Under the pieces are notes generated by a model that saw only the letters and a list, made by a program, of their open reading frames with translations, had not been told where the DNA came from and did no database searches. The position numbers were made by a program, and so were the translations under genes. Below are positions 40,374 through 57,763 of a DNA stretch of 64,000 nt, one piece after another. Source of the DNA: Tetrahymena thermophila SB210 (lineage: Eukaryota; Ciliophora; Oligohymenophorea; Hymenostomatida; Tetrahymenidae); NCBI RefSeq assembly GCF_000189635.1, contig NW_002476033.1, forward strand, positions 96,988 to 160,987. The letters run 5' to 3'. The number at the start of each line of letters is the position of its first letter. Positions within the stretch are counted from its first letter, which is position 1.

Positions 40374-42964
40374 TCAATCATCAGTTTCATGTTCGGAGCT
40401 ACTATTTTAACTTTTATTTACATCAAGATATCTGTAAATATCTTACATAGTAGATTCAGAATAAATTTTTGAATGTAATTTATGAGCAATTCTATTTTTT
40501 ATTTGATAAAGTCTTTAAAATATTTTTCTAAATTTTATAAAATTTTACTTTTTAATTGGTTAACTGAAAACTTATTTAATTTTTTAAAGTCTAAAAATGA
40601 ATTTTTCTTTACGACCTAATAACTACTTAGACTAATCTACATCACCATTTTGATGGTCTTCTGTAATAATTTTATTTTCATCATAATTTTCTTCATGTGC
40701 TTTGCAATAAACATTAACCATATCTTTTATCTATTTACAATTGATTTTAATACTAGCTTTTAAATAAAAAAATTACTTTATTCTAGATGTCTTTTTCTAA
40801 CTAAGCAAGTTCAACATTTTTATGGAGGAAAACTACTCTGGCTCTAATTGCTTTAAGATGTTTTTTGATATCATCAAATAGCCTTAACATTACTAGATTA
40901 ATAAAAGTTTTAATTATTTAAAATCAAATGATTCAATCAAAATCATTACAATAAGCATAAACGGGATAAAGCACAATAAAAATGATCTCAATAGAATATA
41001 TTAATTATATTTAATCAGCTGAAAAGATAAAGTTTTTTAAAAAGAAAAAGAAAACCAAGTAATAGAGCCAAAACGTCACAGGTACTATAACTAGACCAAA
41101 TGATACTTTATAGCTTGCCACAATATCTAAACATGGAGAAGGCCATCCTATTGCTTCTTTTTTTCTTGCGGACTCTGCTAAATACCTCAAAACCAGACCA
41201 ATAGGCCCATTTAATATTAAACCAGGAAAAGCCTATAAATAATATAAATAAATACTTCAATTAATATAATTTTTTTTTATTTACTAATAAAGAGGAAATA
41301 AGTATGTGAAGAATTGAGTAGATGATAGCTAGAAATGATTTCAAAAGACCATCTTGGTAATCAGCCACTGTTTCTTGGTCGGTTAGTTTTAATCTAGCCA
41401 TAACAGAATTGTAATCTTTAAGCTAATTTATTAATTTTATCATATCAGGATGTGTTTGTAAAGATCTGTAAGTTTCATTAATTCTGTAAAATAAATTATG
41501 AATATAAGTTTAAGTTTTAAAATAAATTTTTTATTATTTACCTATTAATTAATTAGCACTCTTCTTATGTAGATAGCTTTTTGTAAAAGGATTACATATA
41601 TAGATGCTTAGCAGTAATAATTGCCTAAAGTTCAGTACTACTTGAAGCTGTATACACTACAGATCTAAGTCTGTTTTGAATTTCTAAAAGTAAGGTAGTG
41701 ATTGCTTCTCTTTTATTATTCTTGTAAAGATCTGCTAATTCAAATGGGATTTCAAATGCTTACCCATATTAAATAGTCACTTTAGATCTAAAACGATGAC
41801 CCTTAAAATAATTTAATCCACAAGGTACAATGTATACTTTTTATCTAAATTTCTACATAGCACCTAGAGCCATAATGCAAACACCAGCTTTCAGAGGCAT
41901 GAAATCAGGACTATCATGACTTATTCCCTATTCAAGTAGAAAAATATATAAATTTAGATAATAAATGTTAAGTTCTAGTTTTTAGTTCTATTTAGAATAT
42001 TTTTTATATGTCACAATAAATAGTTAAATGTTATTTACTTCTGGAAATATGCCAATACATTGTTTTTTATTTAGAGATTTCCATACTGCTCCAAACAAAT
42101 CTGACTAATCAATATCAGGGCATATTCTATACTTTTCATTTAAGTTTGAATGATCTCCTTCATCAATATCTGTTGTATAGTGTAATTCGGTATCACTAAT
42201 AATTTCTGTTACTCTTAATTAGTCTTTGATCTATTAATCAATTTATTTTATTTATTTAAAAAAAGGTTTAATTTTATTTAGTAGGATAAATTATAAAAAA
42301 CATACAAATCCGACAACAATCTAAGTATTTTTGTGGCATTGTGTTTTAAATTCAGTGTCTTTCCCCTTTTTAATAATATAATATTAACAAAAAATCATCA
42401 TATTTTGCTTAAATACTATCAAAACACCACTTTTAGCTGAAATTATTGTTCCTTTTCCTGGTTTCGCTAAATCACGAGGTCTTTCCACAGGAATACAACC
42501 TAAAAACTTGCCAATACTTCCATGAATAGGTCTTCTCATACTCTATTTAAACAGTTTTTTAATATATATATCGATTTTAATATAAAATTTACTGCTGCTG
42601 CCATGATAAAGTTAACTTTTCTTCCTGCTGTAGCTCCCATCAACTATTTTTGATATTATTAATTTATATAACAAAAATTAACTCTACTACTATATATATT
42701 TCATTAAAAGAATTACTAGAGCATCAATAAATTGATTACTGTGATTACCGCATATAATTACTGGAGCATCCTAAATAAAAAAGGATTTAAGTTAGTTTAA
42801 AGTTTATTTTCATATAATATATTTACTTGTGGAATATTTTCCTGCCCAATAACTTTTATTTCTCTGAAGAAAACATTTGTTGTAATCCTAATTTTAAAAC
42901 AAAAAAATATTTTCTTAAAATACCCTATTAATCTAAACGATTGTACTTCTAGAATGCTAAGCAT
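40374..42964 (-). CDS. Glycerol-3-phosphate / DHAP acyltransferase, fungal Gpt2/Sct1 type
   Basis: Catalyses the first acylation of glycerolipid synthesis, from glycerol-3-phosphate (or DHAP) and acyl-CoA to lysophosphatidate, usually on the ER membrane. The product starts MLSILEVQSFRLIGYFKK and shows the acyltransferase blocks in order: FFREIKVIGQENIPQ, then GNHSNQFIDAL (the H-x4-D catalytic motif), SMRRPIHGSIGKFLGCIPVERPRD, GIFPE spliced to GISHDSPDFMPLKAGV, and VPCGLNYFKGHRFRSKV. Towards the C-terminus AFPGLILNGPIGLVLRYLAE and two hydrophobic stretches match the membrane part of the yeast enzymes. A charged tail ends in SSSEHETDD before TGA at 40374-40376. Several short introns interrupt it, including 42771-42826 and 42644-42716. 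The usual EGGSHD block is divided by an intron. The gene is divergent from the kinase gene. The class is confident, the exact substrate is not. Confidence 0.9.
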
Positions 42965-44595
42965 AATTTATTTTGTATTTTATCCATAACTATTTAATCT
43001 TGAATTTTTTTACTCTTTTTTAATGAATAAATATTTATTAAGTAAGATATCAATTAATCAAAAACACAAAAAATGTAAAATTAAAATCTTCTCAATCATC
43101 ATAGAAAGGAAAATAATACGCAAAATTAAGATTAGGTTTATTTTTGAGTTATTTACTAATCTGTATGTAAAAATATATTAGAAACAATATTTTATCATTT
43201 TTTATACTAATCTACATATTTATTTTGATTACTACAAGAAATAACTTTCAGGTGAATCTGAAAAAGACAAATTTATTGAAATATTTGCCCTAAAATCGTA
43301 AATTTATTCTAAAAAACTAATAAAAGCTTATTATAAAAGCCCATAGAAATTGTAAATAAATTAAAAAATAATAACAAAAAGGTAATCCAAAAAACATCTC
43401 AAAATAAATATATGAGTACATATAATATTTTTTTGAAAAACAAATATAAAATTGTGCAAGTAATATAGTTTAATTATTCGCTTATACAACTAAATAGAAA
43501 AAAAAAAAATTATATCAAAAATATCAAAGAAATATAATTAATATTTTAAAATAAAAAATATTAAATTAAAAAGTAAAATAATTTTTGCTTTTAAAATTCA
43601 TCAAGAAATAACCATAATAAAATGATTAAATAAAATTGAATCTCAAGCAAATAAAATTTATTATAAAACAGATAGAAATAATTTAACAATATTAAATTCT
43701 AAATATACTGAGAGGAAGAATTTAAAAAATTTATTAGAAAAAATAAAGGTTAAAATAAGTAAGTTAAATTTTATATTTAATCACAAAATTAATATTTTAT
43801 CATTGAAAATAAATAAAGTATAATGTTAATATTTAAATTTTAAATATTTATCTAAACCCAAAACCAATATCCTATATAAATTTCAACAACAAAAATATCT
43901 TAAAGTTGATATTTAATTTTAAAATTTTAAATAGAATAAAAATGATTGATTGTTCATAAATTTTTGATAAAAAATAAATAGCAAATAATAAAATTTGTAA
44001 TATATATATCTTTAGTTTTAAGAATATAGATAAACTAAATTAAAGAATTGTGTGAAAATAAGAATTTCAAATACAAAGATTTTGATAATTTGAAATTTAG
44101 ATTAAAGTTAAAATATTTGTTTAACTTTTATATTAAATTGATTTAAGGAATTCAAAATATAAGAAAAACAAGGAGTGTTAGATTTTGTGTCAATATTCGT
44201 TTAAAAATATATTTAAATATAATTTATTAAAGAAATATCACTTGATAGCTAGCGCATCAACGCTAATTACTTTTAATTTTCAAAATAATTCAAAAAGTAT
44301 TCATTCACTCTAAAAAATAAATTGAATAATATTAAGGAAAAGAATACTTGCATGTATAAATCATTTATTTTATATAAATTTAATTAACATACAAAAAATA
44401 AAGAAATTTGTAAATTAATAAGCAGAAAGACTGAATACACAGATCTCTCGAATATTTTTAAAAGCTTTAGAATTTTATCAAGAAGATATTTATAAATACT
44501 TATCTTGTTTTAGATTTTTATTCAACTCTTATTCAAAACTATAAATCTGATCCTTTCAAAGAAATAGATCTGAATTAATAATAATAGCTGAAGAA
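42965..44595. other. Divergent intergenic region, acyltransferase / kinase
   Basis: About 1.6 kb of A/T-rich DNA that must hold both promoters. An in-frame TGA at 44548-44550 fixes the kinase start at 44596. The only notable structure is an inverted repeat at 44250-44265. No coding frame is convincing. Confidence 0.5.
44250..44265. repeat. Inverted repeat TAGCG-(6)-CGCTA
   Basis: A 5-bp perfect stem with a six-base loop, unusually G/C-rich for this intergenic DNA, lying 331 bases before the kinase ATG. It could be a protein-binding palindrome, but chance is not excluded. Confidence 0.3.
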
Positions 44596-49008
<4,413 letters not shown>

Positions 49009-49940
49009 AAAATTAATTAAATAAAAACCTTTATTTTAAGGAAAATATACAAATGCAGATAAATAAATAAAAATAAAATAATATAATTAATTCATATATA
49101 AAATTTGATTTTGAAATATATTATATAGATTGCTTATAAATTCATATTACAACATTCATAAAATTCTTACTTCTTCTTTATATTTTAAAATATTGTTTTT
49201 TCTTTATTTTTATTTAATTTGATTTTACTATTCATAATAGAAATAAAATTTTTAATTTTATTTGATTATTAATGATTTTATTTTTCATTATTGTACTTTA
49301 AATTTAGGATTTATAATTATGATAATTGACTACTAACTTTCTATAAAAAATTATTGAGTAATATTAGTATGAGTTTTGGATATATTTATTATTTATTTAA
49401 TGACACATATAGAATGAATTTTAATATGTATTTTGAAATTTGCATATTAAATTAAAATTAAAAAGTTTCAAATTAAAGTCTTTACGAACAAAGAACATTT
49501 TATTTGTTTTTTAATGATATTATAAAGCTTTTTATCATAAAATTTTTGAAATTTGAGCTTAAATATATCATTATTTATAAAATTTGTTATTTAATAAAAT
49601 TTATATTTTTTTTTAATATACTTCATTATTTAATTAGTTTGATGATTTTTTGAGTACAAATTTTAATAAATATGTTTAAATTTAATAGAATGAAGATAAT
49701 AAAATTCAAATGAAAGGCCATATTATGAAAAGGAAACTAGAAAAAGAATACATAACCAGAAAATATATATTTATTACAATTAAGATTTTTATTTTAAAGT
49801 AGTTGATATGATATGATTACTTTCTGGTTATTTACTGTGTTTAATTTATTAATTATTTGATTATATATTTTATTGTGTGTGTATGTATGTAGGTAAATAG
49901 GTAGTACTTGAGTTTTTCTTGTTTTTAAATTATAACCTAA
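49009..49940. other. Convergent intergenic region, kinase / RPL7
   Basis: A/T-rich 3' flank shared by two convergent genes. It contains a short GT-rich microsatellite (49873-49904). No coding frame or RNA gene seen. Confidence 0.55.
49873..49904. repeat. GT-rich microsatellite
   Basis: TGTGTGTGTATGTATGTAGG followed by TAAATAGGTAG, a degenerate GT/GTAT tract just downstream of the RPL7 stop. Confidence 0.6.
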
Positions 49941-51140
49941 TCAAATCATGCTTAATACGAGATCATTAATCTTTTCTTCTCTATTACCCCATTCACCGCC
50001 ATTATTATAAGGCTTAACTATTTTTTTCTAATCCCATCCGTCTGATTTAGTAGTTAATTTGAATGACCTATAATTTTTGAATAAAAGATTTAAGAAACTT
50101 AAAATTAAATATGCTTGTTTAATTGTAGAATTGTTTTTTACCATAAGAATTTTTGTACTGCTTCGAAGTTGGGACCTAAACCAACAATTTCATTAACTAA
50201 ATCTTCCAAACAAATAATTCCTAAATTTCCTAAGTTATCTTCAACCTTTTTATTATTGTCAAGATGAACTCTCTTTCCATTAATTTTAGCATGAGCTCTC
50301 TTATAGATTAATTCAGAAATGACCTTACGAGAAGGGTATCTTTATTATATAAAGGATAAATTTTAACTTAGTCCTACTAGTTTGTTAGAATGTGTATTCT
50401 ACAAGAAAATAAAAAAAAATTTACCCATAAGTGACATAATTTTCAACTCTTTTAAGTCTTCTTAAATTAGCAGTATTCATCTTAATAAAAGTAGCACTGT
50501 TAATGGTAGGGAGCTTAAACAATCTTAAGATTTTAGTTTATTCTGCAGATATATCTTTAACACTAAATATTGTTTCATAAGATTATTAGTTAATTAAAGA
50601 GCTAAAAATAAAAAATAAGAATTTACCCTCTAATTCTTACAACAACAACAATTTTATCTTTTTATACTTCAGTAGTGTCTCTAGCAATCTTCAAAGACTT
50701 TTTGATAATAAAGGCAGAGATTAACATAGAACTTGGTAAATGTAAAAATATTAAATATTTACTCTCTTCTTGAAATTAGAATAAGCAGTTTATTAGGCTC
50801 TATAGTTTTGGACAAGGAATTCGGGTGTTAAATGTTCGGCAGTTGGCTTAGCATTTCTTTCCTTGATTCTCTATATCTTTGTATTAACTTTATGTTAGAT
50901 TCTTTCGATATCTTTCTTTCTTTTTCTCAAGATATCTGCGGCAATGTATTTCTTCCTATTAATAATGAGTCAAAAGTTATAATAAGAAATGAAATTTAGG
51001 AAAATCTGAATAAGTTTTAGAATTATATATAATCATAATTTTGAAGATATTGCCTATAAAAATATGTTTATTCTAATTTGGGATCTATACATTCTAAAAA
51101 CGTTTTAAATTTAAAATAATTACTCGACTTATTGATCCAT
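49941..51140 (-). CDS. RPL7: 60S ribosomal protein L7 (uL30)
   Basis: Component of the large ribosomal subunit. About 220-240 residues in roughly six exons. The first exon is 17 bases (51124-51140, MDQQVE), followed by an intron at 50956-51123. The basic N-terminal helix (KKYIAADILRKRKKDIERIQ) leads to VVVVRIRG, ILRLFKLPTINSATFIKM, YPSRKVISELIYKRAHAKIN, LGNLGIICLEDLVNEIVGLG and FLWSFKLTT, and ends GGEWGNREEKINDLVLSMI before TGA at 49941-49943. These are hallmark blocks of the eukaryotic L7 family, including the C-terminal G-NRE motif. Length and order are normal. The gene is divergent from the large unknown gene at 51709. A paralogue such as an L7-like assembly factor is less likely, because the family's core is so complete. 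Confidence 0.92.
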
Positions 51141-51708
51141 TTCTACTATTAATTAATTAATAATTCTTTACTTGCTTATATTGGAATAACTTTATTTTGT
51201 TTATATTATATTCTTTACTTAGATTTTTAATCTAATAATTTTTTGGTTAATATTATTTTTAGTTCTTCTTCTATTTATTTGTATCTCTACTGCGAATTAA
51301 AATCAAAAAACAACTTTCCCATTACTAATAGCTAGTTATTAGCACACAACGAATATATTTTCAACTAATTGCTCAAAAATATCAATCAAATGTATGTATG
51401 CTCATATTTTTTATAAATAAATAAATATTTCAGCCCATTTGCTCCTACTTTCTACTTATTGATTCTTTTTTAATATCTGACAGAAAATCTATTATTAAAT
51501 TTTTATTTTTAATAAATTTAAAAAAATTTATTTTCCAAAAATTATTTTCCTTCCATTAATATTAAATATTAAAAAATCATATTTTTTTTAATTTACATTT
51601 TTTAAAGATATTTGTTAAAATAAATAATTTGTTTGATTTTAAATTTTTGAATTACTATAAAAAAGCTCACAATTTTAATTTACTTGTATTTCTGATAATA
51701 AATTAAAT
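51141..51708. other. Divergent intergenic region, RPL7 / large unknown gene
   Basis: A/T-rich DNA that should contain the RPL7 promoter and the start region of the plus-strand gene. A TGTATGTATG tract lies near 51390. An unrecognised first exon of the downstream gene could lie here, since that gene's N-terminus is unresolved. Confidence 0.4.
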
Positions 51709-54700
51709 ATGGATAATTTGAAGCAAATAAATATAGGTGGCAACGCTTTGCATATCTATAAATTAGTAATTAGATTAAAAATTATTCTAATTTAATCTAA
51801 ATTTCATAAAAATGTACAAAAAAAAAGAGAAATGAGATTCATTTTATTGGCAATTAGAAAGGATAGGTAGAAGAACTCTTCTATCTAAGATTCAATAATC
51901 CTATACATGGTGTTGAGATATTAAATTTTAGTAAATGTAAAGAGAAAATAATGTTTTAGAATTTAGCTTTATACAATACACTCTTAATGATTTTGGATGA
52001 AGAGCTTTGCTGGAAAATTCTTGGTTTCCAAAAAAAGAATAGCAATGAGCAAATTAAATCTCAAGAAATTGTTACTATAATGGAGTATAATTCTAACTAG
52101 GAGTATGCAAATAAAATAGATTAGGTAATATATCCTAAATTTTTTAAGTTGTTTAACAATTTTAGGTTAAAATAAAAGGTGTCAATTATCTTTCTTGTGC
52201 AAGCATTGATCAATCTAGCTTTTTCTGCTTGATTTCTAATGAAATTAACTAAGAGAATGTGTTTGGTTTAACAATTTGCTTGACGTAAAAGGTAAGTTCT
52301 TAGCATGAAAAATATAAAGGATTCAATAAATAATATAAAATTAGGGATTGAATACTAAATTTTCTATACTAAACATGAGTTCAAAATATCCTACTGCGTA
52401 TGAAAAAAGAAATATATACTCCCACAAAATAATATCTGATTCTATACTTGGAGATAGTGAAAACGTAAACACTTTGATTTAAGTTTTATTATTTTAATAA
52501 TTTTTTGTATTGAATAACCCAGGTACTTTAGAAAAAAAATGAGTTCGTATAAGTTTTTGTTGAGTAAGGAATAGATTTCTAGCAAAGATCAATTATTTCG
52601 TTTTTAATTGACAAGAATACTCATGAGCTAATACAAGGAAATATCATTATTGAGAATATAAATGAAAGACTTCTTAATTATTATATTTTGGCCTAAACAA
52701 AGTTAGTGCTTGTCTATGATGAAAGCATTAAGTACTATGATTAAAAGTCAAATAAAATAGAAGTAAAACTTCAAAATACAATTGAGAAACTCAAGTAAAA
52801 TTCTAAACTATAAAATAGGTTTTAATAGAAGGGTTGAAAATAAAAGGAGCAAATTAAATCAATGAAAATTGTATTTATATACTTGATCATGAAAATCTGA
52901 GTGAACTCAAAGTTGAAACAAATGGGAATATTAAAAAAAGCGAATTATGCAAGATTGGAACTTAGTTAAGCGATTAATATTTTAAGGAAGGAGTGCTTCT
53001 TAATAGTAATAACTATTTTCTCGGAAGATAGCAAGATGAAAGTTTAGCGGTTTGTGAGCTTATATAAAAGAAAATAGTGTCATTAAAATAGATTTATGTC
53101 AATTATTTTTTTTCAGTAGAATATGTAAAAGTTATTCAGGAATTATAATATAATTACATTTATACTTCCAAAAGAGTTACTGAATACACCTACCAACTAG
53201 AAAAGCATTATCACAGTGATTAAGCTATAAAAAATTGTGCTGTTTTTAATATTAGTAATAAACTAGATAGGCTTTTTTTAACAAATTAAATTAGTACAAC
53301 TTGCTTAGACTATAACAATTAAATCTACATGATCACTGATGAATGTTTGCAGACCTCTTACTTTTACTAACTGGCTATTAAAAATGATAAAAATGTGTTT
53401 ATAGACTCTAATCCTGAAGTACCTGAATATTAATTTATAGATAAATCTTCATACACAATTTATTTTGATTGCAAGTAAATCGAATATAAAACAAATAAAC
53501 TAGCTTTAGTAACTATTCAGGTAGGATTAAAACAACTATATTTTAATTCTAATTAAGATTCTTTTTTTTAAAAAGATTTCGCAAAATTCAATAGTGATAA
53601 AGATAAAAGATGATTTGTAAGAATAAATTGTAGAAGCGAAATTTAATGTTTTATTTACTGAAGATATTTTATTTGATAATGGCTTTTTAATCAAAGATTC
53701 AGTAAATTATTATATTTTATTAAATTATTAGTAAGCTTATTAAATTATTCAAGATTTTTTTGCAAGTTGGAGATTAAATTCATATTCTGATTGTTAATTT
53801 TGAGATGATTTTATCAGGAGAAAAAGACATTAAAAAATTTATAACTAATCATCTTATCCATAGACTAGAAAATGATGAAGAAATTGAATAAATTTTCAAT
53901 TTAAATAGCTATTAAATTATAGGCCTTAAGCAATTTAGTCAGAATAAGATAGAAATTTATTAGCTGAACAAAGAAAAAAAACCATATCTCAAAAAAATTT
54001 AAGAGGTAAAATATTATTTTAACTGATGAGATAAATAAAAATTAAATTTTACAAAATAATCTATTAAAATTTATATAAATTTAATAAAAAAAATAAAAGT
54101 TTAGCTTAGATAGCCTGGATACTATCATAAAAATACAGGAATATTCGTTGAAACTTAACAACACAAATTATACTTTAAAAGAAATTTCTTTTTATAACAA
54201 AACCCAAAAATTGTATTTTTTAACAAATGATGATCTTTTGCAGAATAAAATGAATCCTGAAAAAGTTAGAAGCGAAATTAATTACTTGGACATAGATAAA
54301 ATGTTAGGATTTATAAGTAATACTAGTGAAAGGAGTAAAATAAATTTTTAGAATGTATGGAAAGGAGGAGACAAGATATGTTGGGTTTATTAAAATAATT
54401 ACATAATTTACTTGATAAGTATTAATATCAATTAAATAATAGATAGTTCTAATTTGTTAGAAAATATCAAATTTGAATACAGAAAATTAGAAATAGAAGA
54501 TATTAGTGATTCTTTTAGCTTAGTTATTGTTAACACCTTTATGATAAATTCTTCTACTCTTCTAAATGTTTTATTTTCTAATAAAGACAATTCAATTAAG
54601 ATATAGCCAATGAAAATTATTCTTTCCAACCTCAGTAAAACAAATTTCACATCTAAGACCATGAGGTTTAACTAAAAGCCTTTAGAGTTTTAATTTATTG

Positions 54701-56102
54701 AGGATGTCTATTCCCCTCTTTCAATAATTATACTTTCTCAATCAGAAGAAGGTCTTTACTTTGTAAAATAATTTTTATTTTATAAAAAATAAGAGAAATA
54801 TTTAAATAATTTTTTTGTTATAAAGATTAATTTGATTAACAAAAACTTTGTAATAGTATCTGTGTTTTAAATTAATGGATTTACTAAAATATAAGGATTA
54901 TTTTACTCTGTTTATTGTGGGTAAATTACTATTCATATTTAAAGAGTTAATTTAAATTTAACTTAATTATATAGTATTGTAGGTTGCTTTTATGGTTGCG
55001 AAAAATACAATTTAAATTAAAGCACAGAGGCGATATCATCTTATAAAGAAACAAATATTATGACTATAAATTATTAAAAATTCCTTGAATTTGATCAGAA
55101 ATTTATTTGTAACTAAGAGCAGTGGGTGAGTAACTTTTAAAAAGATTAGCAGAAGTAGTTTCAAAAGGTAATTAAGTATATATCAAAGAGTAATCCAAAA
55201 GAATCTTATGCTAATCACCTTAATATTAGAGATGAGATAATCCTTTAAATTCAATCTTTAAAAGAAACTTCTCTTTTTATTATTCTAGTTTAAGATAAAA
55301 TAGTACTTGCTCACCTATCTCAAATTGAGAGCAAAGAAATGGCACTTACTTTTATTTATAGTTTTGAATGGGAGAATTCTCTTTATCATGTGTTTAAAAA
55401 TGAAATTCCACCATAAGAAATAGATATGCTTGAATTTATGAAGGACTTCAAAGATAACATGCAATTCAAAGAAATGATTGTTATTAAATATTAATGTTTG
55501 TTATCATCTTCTAATTTTGTGGTGAAAGCACAGTTAGTGGCTTTGACTGATGATAATTAGTTGAATTGGTTATAGCTAGATACTTCAATTCCTACAATAA
55601 TTTAATCTTTAGCTAGCACAGTAACAATATCAAATTATTTAATAATATTTTTACTTAAATAATTTTTTAAATGAAGAAAATAGATTAATAAGTTGATAAG
55701 TTAATTTGCTTTAATGAAGAAAATAAATAGATTCTTATTTAAGTTAATAAATCGGACATCCATCAATGCTAATTAATATAAGAAGAAAGGACTGGTAGAG
55801 ATTATTTTGAAATAAAATTAATAAACGAAGTATACTCAAAAAATGAGTAAATTCTTGATGTTGCTCTATTAAACAACTATTCTGCTAAACACAGAATATA
55901 CACTCTCAAATAAGCCTCATAATCATTCCAAATAAATAAGTAAAAAAAATTTATTTTTAGCAAGATTGTTAAATTTTATTAATTCTTCAAAAATAAAAAT
56001 TGTACACTTCATGATAGTTTTTTGAATAAAAAATAGTTAAAATATTGTGATACTTAAAAGAGGAGGGCTGATGGAAATATACTCTTCCAATAATTGGAAT
56101 GA
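51709..56102 (+). CDS. Large unrecognised protein, N-terminus unresolved
   Basis: Roughly 1,250 residues in many exons with typical short introns, for example after ANKIDQ (GTAATATATCC to TTTTAG) and near 53712. No family is recognised. The sequence is rich in alternating beta-like stretches, such as VNYFFSVEYVKVIQELQYN, ILISGEKDIKKF-like strings and NKNFVIVSVFQINGFTKI, which would suit propeller or scaffold folds, but this is a guess. No clear signal peptide or membrane helix is seen. The C-terminus is basic (KKQLKYCDTQKRRADG, then ILFQQLE) before TGA at 56100-56102. The start is a problem: the ATG at 51709 (MDNLKQINIGG) is in a different frame from the downstream coding frame, which opens at 51696 without an ATG. 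One extra A in the nine-A run near 51818 would join them, as would an unseen intron. Either a sequence error or an upstream exon is possible. Confidence 0.6.
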
Positions 56103-56366
56103 GCAATAATTTTAAGGCTATCTTTGAATAAATACATAAAAAAACAAATACAATTTATTTTGGTTAATTATTTATTTTTTAAGTTTTGTATTTAATTAAA
56201 CTGATAAAGAACTATTAATATATTAACTTTTTGAAATAACATAGGTAGTAAATAAATTTGATATTAATTTTTATTATTAGATGCAAGTGTTTTAGAAAGT
56301 AATTATAAATATTTAAATATAATTAATTAATCATATTAATTAACTTTATAATAGTGGTAGAGAAAC

Positions 56367-57431
56367 TCAAATTTTTTAGTATTTCACTTATTTGTTCTTA
56401 TTTTAATTATTCACTTCTTTGGGCTTCACAAAGAATTCTTTTATTCTTTCTAATAACCTTTTCTTTTTTGAACACATGAAAGCATTCTTAAAGAATTTTA
56501 TCAAGAAGTAAAAACTTAATCCTCCTACTATGACTCCAAAAGCACTAAATACTGTCTGGTCTCTTCTATAATTTTAATAATTTATTGATTAAAATATTCT
56601 AATAGGTTTCATATATAAATCTCCTGCTGAATTAACAACTTTTTCTCCAAAAACATACACAAATCCAAATTTAACTGATATATTTTCAGGCTGAATATTT
56701 ATTTTAAAAAGATTCAATGCATATAATGAGGTTATCAAGCGATAGAGTATTCCTCTTTTGGTAAAAGTCTTTAATGATGATTGCTCGCAAAAAACAGAAG
56801 AACATTAATTTGTTTCAATTTTTATCTCTTCATTCTTATTGAAAGAACTTAAAGTATAATAGGGAGGATAAGGCTTAGATTTTTTAGGAGAACCATTTTA
56901 GACATGACTTTAAAAATCCTCCCATTAATTTAGTTTTCCCCAAACTATACATTTATTACCTGGATTAGCACAGTTATAGTAGTAAAACGAGTCCTTTTTA
57001 AGCTCATTAGAAATTTCTCTCATACATTGTTCATCTTTAAAAGATATTTCCACATATTTTTGACATCTTTTACGCATTCTTAAAAAATAAATTGCCAAAA
57101 CTCCATCAAAAAAAAGTTATTGGTAAATTTGTTTAAAATTAACAAACTTTCTGTTGAATGTTAGTAGGCTTTTAACTTTTTATAAGAATATATTAAATTT
57201 TGTTTATTTATTTTCATCTTCTTTTTGAGTTTCTGATGAGCTTTTTAAATTATTATTTTTTAATCTAGAACTTTCGTCATCAAAATCTTCCTCAAACTAA
57301 AAGCAGCTTTCTAAGTTAATAGATTCATCACACTTTTCACTTCTATCTCCATTTGCATTTTCTACTTACAAGCCAAGAGAGGAACCAAGCAATTTTCTCT
57401 CTTCTCCTAGGTGATTTTACACTCCAATCAT
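56367..57431 (-). CDS. Two-TM acidic-tailed membrane protein, paralogue of the gene at 61894
   Basis: One uninterrupted frame of 354 residues. The start MIGVQNHLGEERKLLGSSLG is supported by the paralogue, which has EEKKLLSSLNDVQIVN where this has EERKLLGSSLGLQVEN. Order: acidic, Q/S-rich N-terminal tail (1-75), basic amphipathic stretch (78-105), short hydrophobic segment FFDGVLAIYFL (107-117), a soluble domain (about 120-295) with several cysteines, a strong membrane helix TVFSAFGVIVGGLSFYFLI near 305, and a basic tail. The layout recalls outer-membrane proteins of the MUL1/GIDE type, but there is no RING and the similarity is only in topology. It is the first of four minus-strand genes leading to the telomere, 332 bases from the next. 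Function is unknown. Confidence 0.8.
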
Positions 57432-57763
57432 TTAATTATACTTTTTTTTATCTTTTAGAAAGCTTAAGTTGAGAAATTAAATTCTTAATTTCTATTAACT
57501 ATTTTGCAGTCAATTTAAAAACCAATAATCCAATCAGAAACAATTCAAAATCAAACAGATATTATTTTTTCATTTTGTATTTCTGATTATAAATATTTGT
57601 ATAACCTAATTTATCAATTACTTATTTGCATGTATTAAATTTATTAAATTATTTTTATTAAAATATAAAAGTTTTATTAATTGTTTTACAAACAAAAATG
57701 TACTTTATAATATGAAAGAATACCATTTATAATTTATTTATTTAAATTTTATTTTTTAAAAAA
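57432..57763. other. Intergenic region between two subtelomeric minus-strand genes
   Basis: A/T-rich, with the 3' end of one gene and the promoter of the next. A frame from 57573 overlapping the gene start encodes a hydrophobic stretch but is judged a shadow (see rejected items). Confidence 0.5.

Noticed and set aside
57300..57573. Overlapping minus-strand frame from an ATG at 57573, with a membrane-like segment FELFLIGLLVFKLTAK, as an alternative N-terminus of the gene at 56367
   Set aside because: It would need a frameshift to join the downstream frame. The frame starting at 57431 has the EERKLLGSSLGLQVEN block that matches the paralogue at 61894, so the longer frame is a chance reading.
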